DNA of 64,000 nt from positions 1 through 64,000 of the forward strand of contig JAHDXO010000015.1 in the NCBI GenBank assembly GCA_023382975.1, given 5' to 3'. The translations under genes were made by a program, and so were the position numbers. Origin of the DNA: Pirellulaceae bacterium. GTDB lineage: Bacteria > Planctomycetota > Planctomycetia > Pirellulales > Pirellulaceae. The notes under the pieces are model-generated. The model was not told where the DNA came from, searched no databases, and worked only from the letters and a program-made list of their open reading frames with translations. This document shows, in pieces, positions 27,211 to 36,080 of this stretch. Numbering within the stretch: position 1 is the first letter of the stretch; each line of letters begins with the position of its first letter.

Positions 27211-29262
27211 TGGGGCCTCCGCGCGGACCTCGCGGCCGGTCCAATGCGGTTCCCAGCCGGGGCCGAGATCGAGTCGCGGCCCCTGCGGTGCATCGGGAAC
27301 ACGTTTCCGCAACGTTTCGCCCGCGTCGCCGCGCATGGGGACGTCACTGCGACGGATGATCGCCATCGTCGTTCCCGCATGATCCACCTTGCCCAAGTCT
27401 TCAACGCTCCGGGTGAAGAGCAGATATCGGCCGTCCGGCGACGCGCACGCGCCGTAGATGTGCCGATCTTCCTCGGCGTACAGCAGCCGCGTCTTGCGGC
27501 CGTCAGGGTCCGCCATCCACAACTCCGCGCGGCCGCTCTGTTGCGGAATAATGCCTCGCGCGTACACGACGTGTTGTGAATCGGGCAGCCAATCTGGCGT
27601 GCAGTTGTAGCGATCCGATTCGCTCATGACCTGAATCTTGCCGTCGTCGGCGCTCAGCCGTCCGATGTTCCAGAACGGTCCCAGGCCGTTTGCCGTGCCG
27701 ACGAACGCCCGGCCGTCCGGCGACCAGATCAACTGGCCCACCATGCCCTGGCGAGGAACCTGGCGCACGATCCTCCGACTGGCCAGATCCACGATCTGAA
27801 TCCCTTTCGACGTCAGGCACGCCACATGTTTTCCATCTGGGCCCCAGGATGCCCAAGGGAACTCGCGGCCATAGGCCACGGGATTCCGCCCGTCCGAGTC
27901 CGCTACGATCAGCTCGAACGTGCCGTAGGTGTTGTTGTCCACGGCTTCGGTCTTGGGCATCCGGTAGTACAGCAGTCGCTGACCGTCGGGCGCGAAGCGG
28001 GCTCCCGTTTCGTTGAATTCGGGGGTACTCGTCAAGGGCTGGCGGTCCGTGCCGTCGGGCCGCATGAGGAACAGATCCCAGTCGCCCTGTTCGGTTTTGG
28101 CGCTGAACACCAGCCAGCCCAAGTTGTGAAGTTCAGCGGCGAGCCGGGACGCGTCGTTTCCGATTGCAGGCGTCGCCTGAGTCGATACCAGGATCGTCCG
28201 TGATTCATTGCGGCGCGAGCCTGACCGCACGGGCTTGCCGGCCGGCAACTCGCTGGACGTCCAACACGGCTCCCAGCCCCTGGGCAACGTCAGCGCGGGG
28301 CCGTCGCCGGCCCGGGGATGCAGCTTGCGCAACTCCCGGCTGGCTCCGCCGATCAGCGGCGCGTCGCGCATCCGCATCAGCCCCATCGGCGCGCCGGCTT
28401 GGCTCGGATCGCCGTCTTCCTGCATGTTGCCCGTGAACAACACATACTTGCCGTCCGGAGAGACGTGCCCGCCGTACACGTGCCGTCCGTCCTCGGCGTA
28501 CAGCAGTCGGCGGGATTGCCCCTCCGCATCGGCCATCCAAAGCTGGGTCCAGCCGTAGCCGCTGTTCGCCGCCTGCCCCGGTGGCCGCCAGGAAAAGACC
28601 ACGTGCTTCGAATCCGGAAACCAATCCGGCGTGCAGCAGTCGACGCGGTTCACGGCGTTGACCGCACCGGTTTCCGCGTCCATGCAGGCGACGCTCCAAC
28701 CGGCGCCAAACGAATTGGCCACCCCGCTCAGCCACCGCCCGTCAGGCGACCAAGTCAATTGCTGGAAGAATCCCTTTCGCTCCGATCTGCGCACGACCTG
28801 TTTGGTGGCCACGTCGATGAAGGTGATGCCCTTGATCGACAGACACGCGAGCTGTTTGCCATCGGGGCTCCAACTGGCCCAAGGGTATTCGCCCTCAGCG
28901 CCGAACACCTGTGGTTGAGTTCCGTCGCCGTTGGCCAGCACCAATTCGCCTTGCGTCCCGTGATGATTGTTGTCGATCGTTTCCGTGCGGGGCATACGGC
29001 GATAGAGCAGACGCCGTCCGTCGCGCGAGAACTGCGGTGAGAACTCGTTGTGCCCCGGCGTCCCGGTCAAGTTCCGAATCTGCGATCCGTCGGGCCGGCA
29101 CACGAAGATGTCCCAGTCTCCCTTGTCCGACCGTGCGCAATAGGCGATCCAACCCAAGGCACGCACTTCGTCGGCCAGGGCACGGTCGGCCGACGCGGCC
29201 TGCGGAACCGCATCCGCCGCACCGACGGCCAGCGCTAGGATACTCATCCAGATTGCTGTCAT
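27205..29262 (-). CDS. Secreted protein with two duplicated TolB-type beta-propellers
   Basis: 685 residues from ATG 29262; a short signal peptide (MTAIWMSILALAVGAADA). Two consecutive halves (about residues 27-340 and 370-685) align with each other: both have an LGW..(Y/F)..(R/K)...GDWD(I/L)F opening, an RLLYYRMPKTEAVDNN-like blade, a PWASW.PDGK blade, a TPDW.PDSKHVV blade and a closing P.GWEP.WT. Each half is a WD40-like TolB propeller. Planctomycetes use such proteins for periplasmic binding; the ligand is unknown. Confidence 0.85.
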   Translation of the reverse strand: MTAIWMSILALAVGAADAVPQAASADRALADEVRALGWIAYCARSDKGDWDIFVCRPDGSQIRNLTGTPGHNEFSPQFSRDGRRLLYRRMPRTETIDNNHHGTQGELVLANGDGTQPQVFGAEGEYPWASWSPDGKQLACLSIKGITFIDVATKQVVRRSERKGFFQQLTWSPDGRWLSGVANSFGAGWSVACMDAETGAVNAVNRVDCCTPDWFPDSKHVVFSWRPPGQAANSGYGWTQLWMADAEGQSRRLLYAEDGRHVYGGHVSPDGKYVLFTGNMQEDGDPSQAGAPMGLMRMRDAPLIGGASRELRKLHPRAGDGPALTLPRGWEPCWTSSELPAGKPVRSGSRRNESRTILVSTQATPAIGNDASRLAAELHNLGWLVFSAKTEQGDWDLFLMRPDGTDRQPLTSTPEFNETGARFAPDGQRLLYYRMPKTEAVDNNTYGTFELIVADSDGRNPVAYGREFPWASWGPDGKHVACLTSKGIQIVDLASRRIVRQVPRQGMVGQLIWSPDGRAFVGTANGLGPFWNIGRLSADDGKIQVMSESDRYNCTPDWLPDSQHVVYARGIIPQQSGRAELWMADPDGRKTRLLYAEEDRHIYGACASPDGRYLLFTRSVEDLGKVDHAGTTMAIIRRSDVPMRGDAGETLRKRVPDAPQGPRLDLGPGWEPHWTGREVRAEAPP

Positions 29263-29280
29263 GTTGCTGATCCTGGGCTT

Positions 29281-29685
29281 TTAAGCCGGGAGTGTCATTT
29301 TGTAGTTGGACACCGCCACTTTTGGCAGCAGCAGAGATCCAAGAGACTCGTGGTTAAGCAAGTACGCCACCGCCGACCTTGTGTCGGTGGAGCGGTGATC
29401 AGGCACTACGACTTTGACGGCGGTCATCCGATTTCCCGCGGGATGACGCAGTCTTACGATCAGCTCTCTGGGGCGCGAACGCTGCGGCGCGTCCAGGTTG
29501 ACCCGGATCGTGCCGCTTTCCGCGCGGCTGTCGACGGTCATGCTCAGCGGTCCAAAGTACGTCGGCGCCCGGTCGATTTCCATCTGCCTTCCACTATCTA
29601 CGTACATAGCAGAACAGGCTGAAACATTACAGCAAATCTCTGGACCGCGACAGCATCCCTCGCCCGAAATCCACCCCGCGCACAT
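29281..29685 (-). pseudogene. Degraded C-terminal fragment of a glycosidase-like secreted protein
   Basis: Within this frame only a core of about 60 residues looks like protein: RAPTYFGPLSMTVDSRAESG, then RELIVRLRHPAG and a VVVPDH strand. That pattern resembles the tail of large planctomycete glycoside-hydrolase-like proteins. Sequence on both sides is not protein-like, no start is convincing, and there is no upstream partner. Best read as a relic. The gap from 29263 to 29778 holds nothing else I can support. Confidence 0.45.
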
Positions 29686-29766
29686 TTACGGGCTTCGGAT
29701 CGCCTTGCCGCCGCCCTGGCCGAGCGGCTCCACGTGGTTGTAGACCGCATCGGCCGAGGAATGCTG

Positions 29767-29772
29767 TATACT
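29767..29772 (+). promoter_or_regulatory. Putative -10 element for a leaderless yheU transcript
   Basis: TATACT lies with its last base 7 nt before the A of the yheU ATG (29779), so transcription would begin at or next to the start codon. No clear -35 with a normal spacer and no Shine-Dalgarno sequence is present. A leaderless mRNA is a reasonable inference from spacing alone. Confidence 0.35.
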
Positions 29773-29778
29773 GCCTTC

Positions 29779-30000
29779 ATGCGCATCCCCCACACGCAAC
29801 TGTCAGCCGTCGCGCTGCGAGCCGTCGTCGACGAGTTCGTCACCCGCGACGGCACGGACCATTCGTCCGTCGACGAGCGAATCGAAACGGTCTTGCGGCA
29901 ACTCGACGCTGGCCGGGTCGAACTGCATTTCGATGTCCAAGCCCAGACCTGTCATATCGTGCCGGTGAAAGGGAATTCGCCGGAACGTGGGACGGAGTAG
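29779..30000 (+). CDS. yheU: YheU family (UPF0270) protein
   Basis: 73 residues from ATG 29779. The opening MRIPHTQLSAVALRAVVDEF, then VTRDGTDHSS, and the closing strand DVQAQTCHIVPVKG match the small UPF0270/YheU family, better known from gammaproteobacteria; function unknown. The frame stays open past the TAG into the transposase relic that follows, by coincidence or old fusion. It sits in a stretch of gene remnants, so transfer is possible. Confidence 0.75.
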   Translation: MRIPHTQLSAVALRAVVDEFVTRDGTDHSSVDERIETVLRQLDAGRVELHFDVQAQTCHIVPVKGNSPERGTE

Positions 30001-30120
30001 CGGCGTCAGCCGCCAAACCAGACGTGTGTCGCCCGGCAGCAGGCTGATACGGCAGCGGCTAATCCCCCAGGCGATCCTCTTTGGTTCCGGACTGCCATCG
30101 GTCGCCCCGAAGCGTTCAAC

Positions 30121-30506
30121 GGAAAAGCACCTTCGAGCGTCGACCACGCGCACCTATACGATCCGGAGCATTTGGCGCCCCGTGGCTGCAGCCAGACTTG
30201 GGCTTGGGCCATGCTCATCAAGCGGCTGTACGAGATCGACCCGCTGGCCTGTTTTGAGTGCGGCGGTCAGATGAAGGTCGTCGCGTTCCTCGAGTCGCGG
30301 GCACGAGAGCGCAGTGATTGTCGAGGGACGTGATCGAGAAGATCGTGCGGCACTGTGGGCTGTGGTGTCCCGCCTCGGCTCGGGCCCCGCCGGCCAAGAA
30401 CCTTCGCTTCCACGCCCCGGACAGCGACTGGGACAGCGACTCGGCCTTCCTAGCGTCCCGGGAGTTGGCGTTCGTGGACGAAGCCACCGTTTGGTCCACC
30501 TTCTGA
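30121..30506 (+). pseudogene. IS91-type transposase C-terminal remnant, frameshifted
   Basis: One frame (to a TGA at 30331-30333) reads HLAPRGCSQTWAWAMLIKRL then YEIDPLACFECGGQMKVVAF. The continuation, in another frame from 30318, reads RDVIEKIVRHCGLW and ends FVDEATVWSTF. Together these match the C-terminal tail of IS91-like (Y2) transposases, whose typical form is a DPL.CP.CGG.MK.(I/V)AFI block followed by a HLGLW block. A frameshift near 30318-30333 separates the parts, and the catalytic N-terminal domain is absent. Inactive relic. Confidence 0.75.
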
Positions 30507-30641
30507 TTTTCTCCCCGACGCCGATCGGCCCGTGGACGATGACCGCGGAGCTGGGAATTCACCCCTGTTTTGCCGCCGAAACGTCGTCAATCTGCCCAAC
30601 CCGCTCCAAGAAACTCCCACAAACGGCCGAGCGGGTTGGCG

Positions 30642-30671
30642 GGGTCAGGGCGGCGGCGGCCGCCCTGACCC
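30642..30671. repeat. Perfect 13-bp hairpin
   Basis: GGGTCAGGGCGGC (30642-30654), loop GGCG, then the exact reverse complement (30659-30671). It lies between the IS91-type relic and the small minus-strand frames. No T-run follows on either strand. Likely another REP-like element; it may act as a transcriptional punctuation mark. Confidence 0.7.
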
Positions 30672-30740
30672 TACCAGCCCCCTTGACTCACCACGTTTCC
30701 CTGCCTAGCTTCGGTCCTGTGGCAGAGAAGCAATCTCCTT

Positions 30741-30836
30741 TCAGTTTGTCTTTGCGACTGATGGCTGCTTCTTGACCCGAATCACGCCTCTGGCCAACAG
30801 CGCCGCGATGTCTCCGTGTCTTGTATCCTTGCTCAC
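30741..30836 (-). CDS. Possible 31-residue coupled micro-protein
   Basis: GTG 30836 overlaps the stop of the preceding frame as GTGA, and GGAGG lies a good distance upstream, inside that frame. The product begins SKDTRHGDIAALLARGVIRV and ends basic. The regular helical pattern and the strong ribosome site argue for translation, but nothing so short is certain. I do not recognise it; a regulatory or toxin-antitoxin-like micro-gene is one possibility. Confidence 0.4.
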   Translation of the reverse strand: MSKDTRHGDIAALLARGVIRVKKQPSVAKTN

Positions 30837-31243
30837 GGTTTACCTCCGTTCCGATTGTCTTGGGCGTCGCCAAAACCCAGCTTTTTGGAGACGTCGGACA
30901 CAAAGAGGGGTTTCTCGAGAACGAAATCGAGCCGCTCGGGTAAAGAGTCCCCGAAGTTGTCCAAAACAGGTTCATCCGTGCTGGCAGCTCGCTCTGAATC
31001 GCCATCCAGGTCACAATCTACAGCCACACAGCGGTGGATGCCCCAAAGCAAGATTTCGGCGATCGATCGAAAGCGGACCGACGCCGGATCGCTCGGCAGA
31101 TCGCCGTCAGCGGGAAGAGAGTCGAGAGAATAAACGTCGATGGTTCTGCCTCCAAGAAAGAGCCTGTGAGGGAACCGAAGTGGACTCCCTCCCGGATCTA
31201 TCTGTGCAAAACAGCCTGCGCGCGACTCATTACCCGCTGCCAA
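30833..31243 (-). CDS. Hypothetical protein, uncertain
   Basis: At most 136 residues, with only TTG (31243) or internal GTG starts and no ATG. The composition from about residue 40 on (DPASVRFRSIAEILLWGIHR, then ERLDFVLEKPLFVSDVSKKL) looks like real protein: acidic and helical, with no membrane segment. It ends in a GTGA overlap with the micro-gene downstream. Lying between an IS relic and the ECF sigma locus, it may itself be a fragment. No family recognised. Confidence 0.4.
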   Translation of the reverse strand: MAAGNESRAGCFAQIDPGGSPLRFPHRLFLGGRTIDVYSLDSLPADGDLPSDPASVRFRSIAEILLWGIHRCVAVDCDLDGDSERAASTDEPVLDNFGDSLPERLDFVLEKPLFVSDVSKKLGFGDAQDNRNGGKP

Positions 31244-31430
31244 AATTCACGTGTTTGGCGTTTCATCGTGAGGCAGACGGCGAATTTTGTCCCACCAAAT
31301 TCGTGTGACAAAACGTCTTGGTTCGCTTCGGCAAGCGGGCAGAGTCGGAAAAAACACTCAGAACGAGTTATTTTGGGCTAGCCAAGGAAGGATCATGCTC
31401 ATTCAGGAGAAGCCGATTCAGCGGAAATCT

Positions 31431-31446
31431 GCGAGAATATTCTCGC
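31431..31446. promoter_or_regulatory. Perfect 16-bp palindrome upstream of an ECF sigma gene
   Basis: GCGAGAATATTCTCGC is a flawless two-fold palindrome 73 nt before the sigma-factor ATG at 31519, in the 275-nt upstream region. Its symmetry and A/T-rich centre suit a dimeric repressor or activator site. Nothing else in 31244-31518 is coding. The site is visible; its function is inferred. Confidence 0.45.
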
Positions 31447-31518
31447 CTCGCGCAAGATTTCGATTCCCGATTCAGTCTTGCTGTTAGGAGCGAATCGAGC
31501 CCTTCACCCGACGAACTC

Positions 31519-32118
31519 ATGAAACGGACTCACGAACCAACCCGAGCCAGCCTTATTCTGCGGCTTCAAGACGCAGAAGATATGGCTGCATGGGACGAGT
31601 TCGCGACGATTTATGGTCCCGTCGTCTTTACCGTCGCCACGAGCCGCGGCTTTCAAGCAGCAGACGCTGAAAACCTGGTTCAAGAGGTATTCATGGCGGT
31701 TGCCAGCTCGATCTCCAACTGGCTGCAACGGGATGACCGCGGCAGTTTCCGTGCTTGGCTTCTGCGAATCGCTCGAAATGCCGCTGTTGACATGATCACG
31801 CAGAAAGCCACTCGCTCATTGGGACACGATGGTAGCGAGGCCCATGTTCACTTGGCGAATTTGCCCGCGTCCTCTGAGCTCTCCAGTGCTCTGGATCTGG
31901 AGTACGAGCGAATGGTCTTTCAATGGGCCTCGGAGCGAGTGCGCGAGTCAGTAGCGGAGCACACTTGGCGGGCATTCTGGCTGACTAGCATCGAAGCATT
32001 TTCCGTCGAAGAAGCTGCGGCCCAGCTCAACACTCGCCCCGGCAATATCTATTTCGCTCGCAGTCGCGTCATGGCACGAATCAAGGAACTTGTCCAGCAG
32101 TATCAGGACCAACGATGA
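31519..32118 (+). CDS. ECF sigma factor (planctomycete kinase-linked type)
   Basis: 199 residues from ATG 31519. Sigma region 2 contains WDEFATIYGPVVFTVATSRG, then the DAENLVQEVFMAVASSI helix and FRAWLLRIARNAAVDM. Region 4 shows TWRAFWLTSIEAFSVEEAAA, then RPGNIYFARSRVMARI. It directs RNA polymerase to stress- or signal-specific promoters. The stop overlaps the start of the kinase gene (ATGA at 32115-32118), so the two are translationally coupled. That kinase carries an anti-sigma-like zinc motif. Confidence 0.93.
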   Translation: MKRTHEPTRASLILRLQDAEDMAAWDEFATIYGPVVFTVATSRGFQAADAENLVQEVFMAVASSISNWLQRDDRGSFRAWLLRIARNAAVDMITQKATRSLGHDGSEAHVHLANLPASSELSSALDLEYERMVFQWASERVRESVAEHTWRAFWLTSIEAFSVEEAAAQLNTRPGNIYFARSRVMARIKELVQQYQDQR

Positions 32119-35100
32119 ACAAGAATCAAGTGCCTTGTGATGATGCGGCGTTAGAGGACATGCTCCGGAGCGACCAGTCGTCGGAGCCAAGCGAGGAACT
32201 ACTCGCTCATGTCGAAAACTGCACACGCTGCCAAGAGCGGATCAGCGAAATGGCGGGACCGACGGCGATGTGGCACGGTGTGAAAGCAGCGATCTCGGAA
32301 CCAGCCGGCTCGGATCAGCAACGCCGATTTTCGCCTGCGACGCTGGATCAGTCAGCCATCCACTGGACAGAGTCGATGGCCAAGCAGTTGCTTTCACCGC
32401 CGACGCATCCGGAAATGCTCGGGCGACTGGGGCGATACGAAGTCGAACGGTTGATCGGTTCGGGAGGCATGGGGGTCGTGTTCAAGGCCTTCGACACAGA
32501 ACTGAATCGACCTGTCGCGATCAAACTGTTGGCGCCTTATCTAGCCAGCAGCGGACCAGCTCGGAAACGATTCGCACGTGAAGCACGCGCGGCCGCTGCG
32601 GTTGTTCATCAACACGTGGTGCCGATTCACAATGTCGAGACGGAGCGTGAATCACCGTTTATTGTCATGCAATATGTCTCCGGCGAATCGTTGCAAGCCC
32701 GGATTGATCGTAATGGGCCACTACAATTGTGCGAGATTCTGCGCATCGGCATGCAAGTCGCCGATGGCTTATCAGCCGCGCACCAGCAAGGACTGGTGCA
32801 TCGTGACATCAAACCATCGAACATCTTGCTGGAAGAAGATGTCGACCGCGCGTTGATCACCGATTTTGGACTCGCCCGCGCAGCCGACGATGCCAGCCTG
32901 ACTCGCACTGGTTTCCATCCCGGCACACCGCAGTACATGTCGCCCGAACAGGTATCCGGTCAGGGCGTTGATGCGCGTAGCGACTTGTTCAGCCTGGGAA
33001 GCACTCTTTACACAATGTGCACCGGACGTCCGCCATTTCGAGCTGAATCCTCCTACGCTGTGATGAAGAGAATCAGCGACGAAGTTGCGACGCCGATTCG
33101 TGAACTAAACCCCGAGATTCCAGAGTGGTTGATCCTGATCATCCAGAAATTGATGGCCAAAGAGAAGACCGAGCGCTTCAATTCCGCAGGTGAAGTTCGT
33201 GAACTGCTCGAAGCGTGCTTAAGCCACGTACAACAGCCAGCAATCTTCACGTTACCACCGCAGTTATCAACAAAAAAACACTTCGCATTACGAAAACACT
33301 TGTTTCCCAACGCTTACCTACTATCTGTAGGATTACTAACAATGCTCAGTCTATTGACGGCCATTGCTGTGGGGACTTTTCTCCAACCCAGCCCTTCGGA
33401 ACCTCTCTCGCAGTTTGATGCAACAAGAGCGGAAGTACTGGGACACGGTTACTCGCGACAGGGTGACTTCATCTATTTTGATAAGCAGCGTATCGATCAG
33501 GCCGGGAAAACAGACTTCGATAGGTTTGCCAAGTCCGCAGGTCTTGAGCTGAGTCAATGTGCGGATGTCGATGCGGCGAGCTTCAAAGCGTTAAGCGAAG
33601 AGTACACCAAGGACAAGAACAACGTCTATTACAAATGGATCAGCCCTGGCCGTTATTGGGTCGTTGCGCTCCCTTTGGCCGACGTTACAACCTTCGAGGT
33701 CATCGGCTTCAATCTTGCTAAGGACGTTAGGCATGTTTGGTGGTACGGTGAGCCTCTCCAGGGAGTTGATCCGAAGACCGTAGAACTTGTAAAGGAGGGA
33801 TCTGTTTGGAAAGATGCCAAGAGCGTTTGGTATGAGAGAACAGAGATTCCCGGTGCCGATGCAAAAACGTTTCGACATCTCGATCAAGCGTTCTACAGGG
33901 ACGCAAATCGAGTCTATTGGTCGACAACTCCCCTGGAAGGTGCCGATCTCGATACGTTTCGAACTTTTGGTGATGACAGTCCGTATGGCGCAGATCGAAA
34001 CAGCGTTTGGCGTGGCGATACAAAGCTCACCGGATATGATGCGGCAACGTTCCAGGCAATTCACCAGTCAGTCTACAAAGACAAGAACGGTGTCTACGCG
34101 GGCGGTCATTTGATTGACAACGCTGATCCCAAATCTTTTCGCCAAGTAGCGGCTCTGGATACATTCTACTCAGCCCTGCTAGCGGATGAGCAACATTACT
34201 ACGTATTTCTGCCGCTTTACGGTGACGTCTATCGGGTCGCTTCGACGGCCGATTCGCTGAATGTCGAACGCTCGATCTGGCAGCCTGGAATTAAGCAAAA
34301 AGATCCCGTTGCTATCGCGACTGCAGAACTCGGAGAGGCCGGTTGGAAAAGTCTGAATATCGGGGCAGACCCAGCGATCGACTCGACGCAGTTGCAGGAT
34401 CGAGAAACGTACTTATTGAATATCTACACGGCCCAGTTCACCAAGGCCTGGGAGATTATTCGCGAAAAGAAAATGGAAAGGAATTTGGTGGCACAGGCGA
34501 CACCCAAAGCACCACAGGGCGTGCAAGAAGATCAGACTGAAGAAAGAAAACCAGCAAGCGATGGTTGGCGGTCGGATATTGTTGCTTTCGACACCTACCT
34601 CGGCGAACTCGTTGGTAAGTCGCGAGTCCCCGATGAGACATCGCTGGAGAAGCGAGTCACGGTCGTACCCGGGGGCGGAGAGACGGATTCGGAAGTCGTG
34701 CCAGTCACGCGTGGTACCGGTGGATATGTCGACATGGCGCCTGCCGAAGATACCGTCCAGTTTCAAGTGAACAAAGCGATAAAGGGGCAAAAGGTAAAAT
34801 GGGAATTTGAATTGGCACGTGACGCGGCTAAGTCCTTTAATGGTGTCGCCCGATTGATCCCGAAATCGGTCGGCAAAGAGAATGCAAACCCGTTTCTCGC
34901 AGCACTTATCATTGACACAACTGACGAACTCGACTACAAGGCTGGAGACGTCGTGAAGCTCGAGGCCACGATTGGCGATGCGTCTCGAAATAAAGGACTC
35001 GGCGGGCTTCTATCACCCTCCGGCCCCGTCGCGGTTTACCATCTGGATTCAACGCCCCATCCAATTTTCTGGTTGGGACTTGAGCACGTCAAAATTTCAG

Positions 35101-35591
35101 GTCCGACTCGGAAGACGACGGCTCGGCTTCAGCCTGCTCCGGAAGTTACCGCTTTCGCGAAAGACTTGCTTCGGGCTTGCATGCTTTACGACGAGAAGAC
35201 GCTCAACATACTATATGCTTCCGAGGTGATATTGCTCCCAGGAAATCGTTTATTCTATTTTGGGCTCGAAGTCCCGGGCAAAATGACCGAGTACGGGGTT
35301 CCGGTTGAGCGTGATGAAATGCTCGTGGCTCTCAAAAAGCAGGCAGCAAAAGATCCCATCCCGTCTTTTATTGTCGGCACTGTCGTCAACTCGTTTCGCA
35401 TCGAGCAGTTGGATGTCGCGGTTGGCGACTATGCCACGGAACCGAATCAACCAAGCGAATCCCTGTACCGATTATTGCGTTTCAAGATCAACGAGAATGA
35501 CGTCCTGCTAAGGCTCTCAGTCCCAGGTGCATTTCGATTCGTACAACTGCGCAAAACGGACGAACAATGGAAGGTCATCGCCGAGTACTAA
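32115..35591 (+). CDS. Transmembrane Ser/Thr kinase with anti-sigma zinc motif and DKNYY-type repeats
   Basis: 1158 residues. An HxxxCxxC motif at His32, Cys36, Cys39 (LAHVENCTRCQERI) is the signature of zinc anti-sigma domains. A kinase domain follows: glycine loop GSGGMG 115-120, Lys137, HRDIKPSN with Asp231, DFG at 250. One membrane helix lies at about 398-420. The outside part has repeated YxDKNxVYY-like units (e.g. YTKDKNNVYYKWI, YKDKNGVYAGGHL, FYRDANRVYWS) at about 490-700, as in the DKNYY family, then two C-terminal beta regions. It probably senses an external state and controls the coupled ECF sigma factor. Confidence 0.9.
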   Translation: MNKNQVPCDDAALEDMLRSDQSSEPSEELLAHVENCTRCQERISEMAGPTAMWHGVKAAISEPAGSDQQRRFSPATLDQSAIHWTESMAKQLLSPPTHPEMLGRLGRYEVERLIGSGGMGVVFKAFDTELNRPVAIKLLAPYLASSGPARKRFAREARAAAAVVHQHVVPIHNVETERESPFIVMQYVSGESLQARIDRNGPLQLCEILRIGMQVADGLSAAHQQGLVHRDIKPSNILLEEDVDRALITDFGLARAADDASLTRTGFHPGTPQYMSPEQVSGQGVDARSDLFSLGSTLYTMCTGRPPFRAESSYAVMKRISDEVATPIRELNPEIPEWLILIIQKLMAKEKTERFNSAGEVRELLEACLSHVQQPAIFTLPPQLSTKKHFALRKHLFPNAYLLSVGLLTMLSLLTAIAVGTFLQPSPSEPLSQFDATRAEVLGHGYSRQGDFIYFDKQRIDQAGKTDFDRFAKSAGLELSQCADVDAASFKALSEEYTKDKNNVYYKWISPGRYWVVALPLADVTTFEVIGFNLAKDVRHVWWYGEPLQGVDPKTVELVKEGSVWKDAKSVWYERTEIPGADAKTFRHLDQAFYRDANRVYWSTTPLEGADLDTFRTFGDDSPYGADRNSVWRGDTKLTGYDAATFQAIHQSVYKDKNGVYAGGHLIDNADPKSFRQVAALDTFYSALLADEQHYYVFLPLYGDVYRVASTADSLNVERSIWQPGIKQKDPVAIATAELGEAGWKSLNIGADPAIDSTQLQDRETYLLNIYTAQFTKAWEIIREKKMERNLVAQATPKAPQGVQEDQTEERKPASDGWRSDIVAFDTYLGELVGKSRVPDETSLEKRVTVVPGGGETDSEVVPVTRGTGGYVDMAPAEDTVQFQVNKAIKGQKVKWEFELARDAAKSFNGVARLIPKSVGKENANPFLAALIIDTTDELDYKAGDVVKLEATIGDASRNKGLGGLLSPSGPVAVYHLDSTPHPIFWLGLEHVKISGPTRKTTARLQPAPEVTAFAKDLLRACMLYDEKTLNILYASEVILLPGNRLFYFGLEVPGKMTEYGVPVERDEMLVALKKQAAKDPIPSFIVGTVVNSFRIEQLDVAVGDYATEPNQPSESLYRLLRFKINENDVLLRLSVPGAFRFVQLRKTDEQWKVIAEY

Positions 35592-35651
35592 GCTTTGATT
35601 CTAGACTTGTCGCGGAATTGCCTCTATCGAGAAGAAAGGGAAACTTGGGTG

Positions 35652-36080
35652 GTGAAAGAAGACAATAATCCTTATGCAATGAAATCGCCGTCACCGGCAC
35701 TGCCGTTGAACGACACCCCTGTCACCTTTCCACGACGAGCGCTTTTGGGTTCGCTCTTAGTCATGCTTCCGTGGCCAATGCTTGGCATTGCTGCGTGCGT
35801 CGGCTTGTCCCTATTTGAGGAATCGAGCGAGGCAATATTCATGTTTGGAAGTGTCACCATGATCTTTCTCTTCCCGCTTGCATTCGTTGTAAGCTCAGAG
35901 TGGATTTACGGCGTACTGATTGCAATTGTTTGGTTATTCGTGCTTTTCTTGCCTCTTTGTCTCGGAAGGAGATCCCTTCACCCCAGATTCCATGTAGAGC
36001 TAGTGTTAGTCTGCCAATCGCTTTTCTCTGCGATCCAGGCTGGGCTTGGGTTCTTAGTGATTCTGGGAAAGCAATGTTAA
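35652..36080 (+). CDS. Small four-helix membrane protein
   Basis: About 142 residues if it starts at GTG 35652; GTG 35649 and ATG 35679 are alternatives, and the frame is open back to 35595 just behind the kinase stop. Four hydrophobic segments (e.g. ALLGSLLVMLPWPMLGIAAC, LFPLAFVVSSEWIYGVLIAI) and no soluble domain. Third gene of the ECF-kinase set on the same strand. Function unknown; perhaps an accessory membrane component. Confidence 0.6.
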   Translation: MKEDNNPYAMKSPSPALPLNDTPVTFPRRALLGSLLVMLPWPMLGIAACVGLSLFEESSEAIFMFGSVTMIFLFPLAFVVSSEWIYGVLIAIVWLFVLFLPLCLGRRSLHPRFHVELVLVCQSLFSAIQAGLGFLVILGKQC

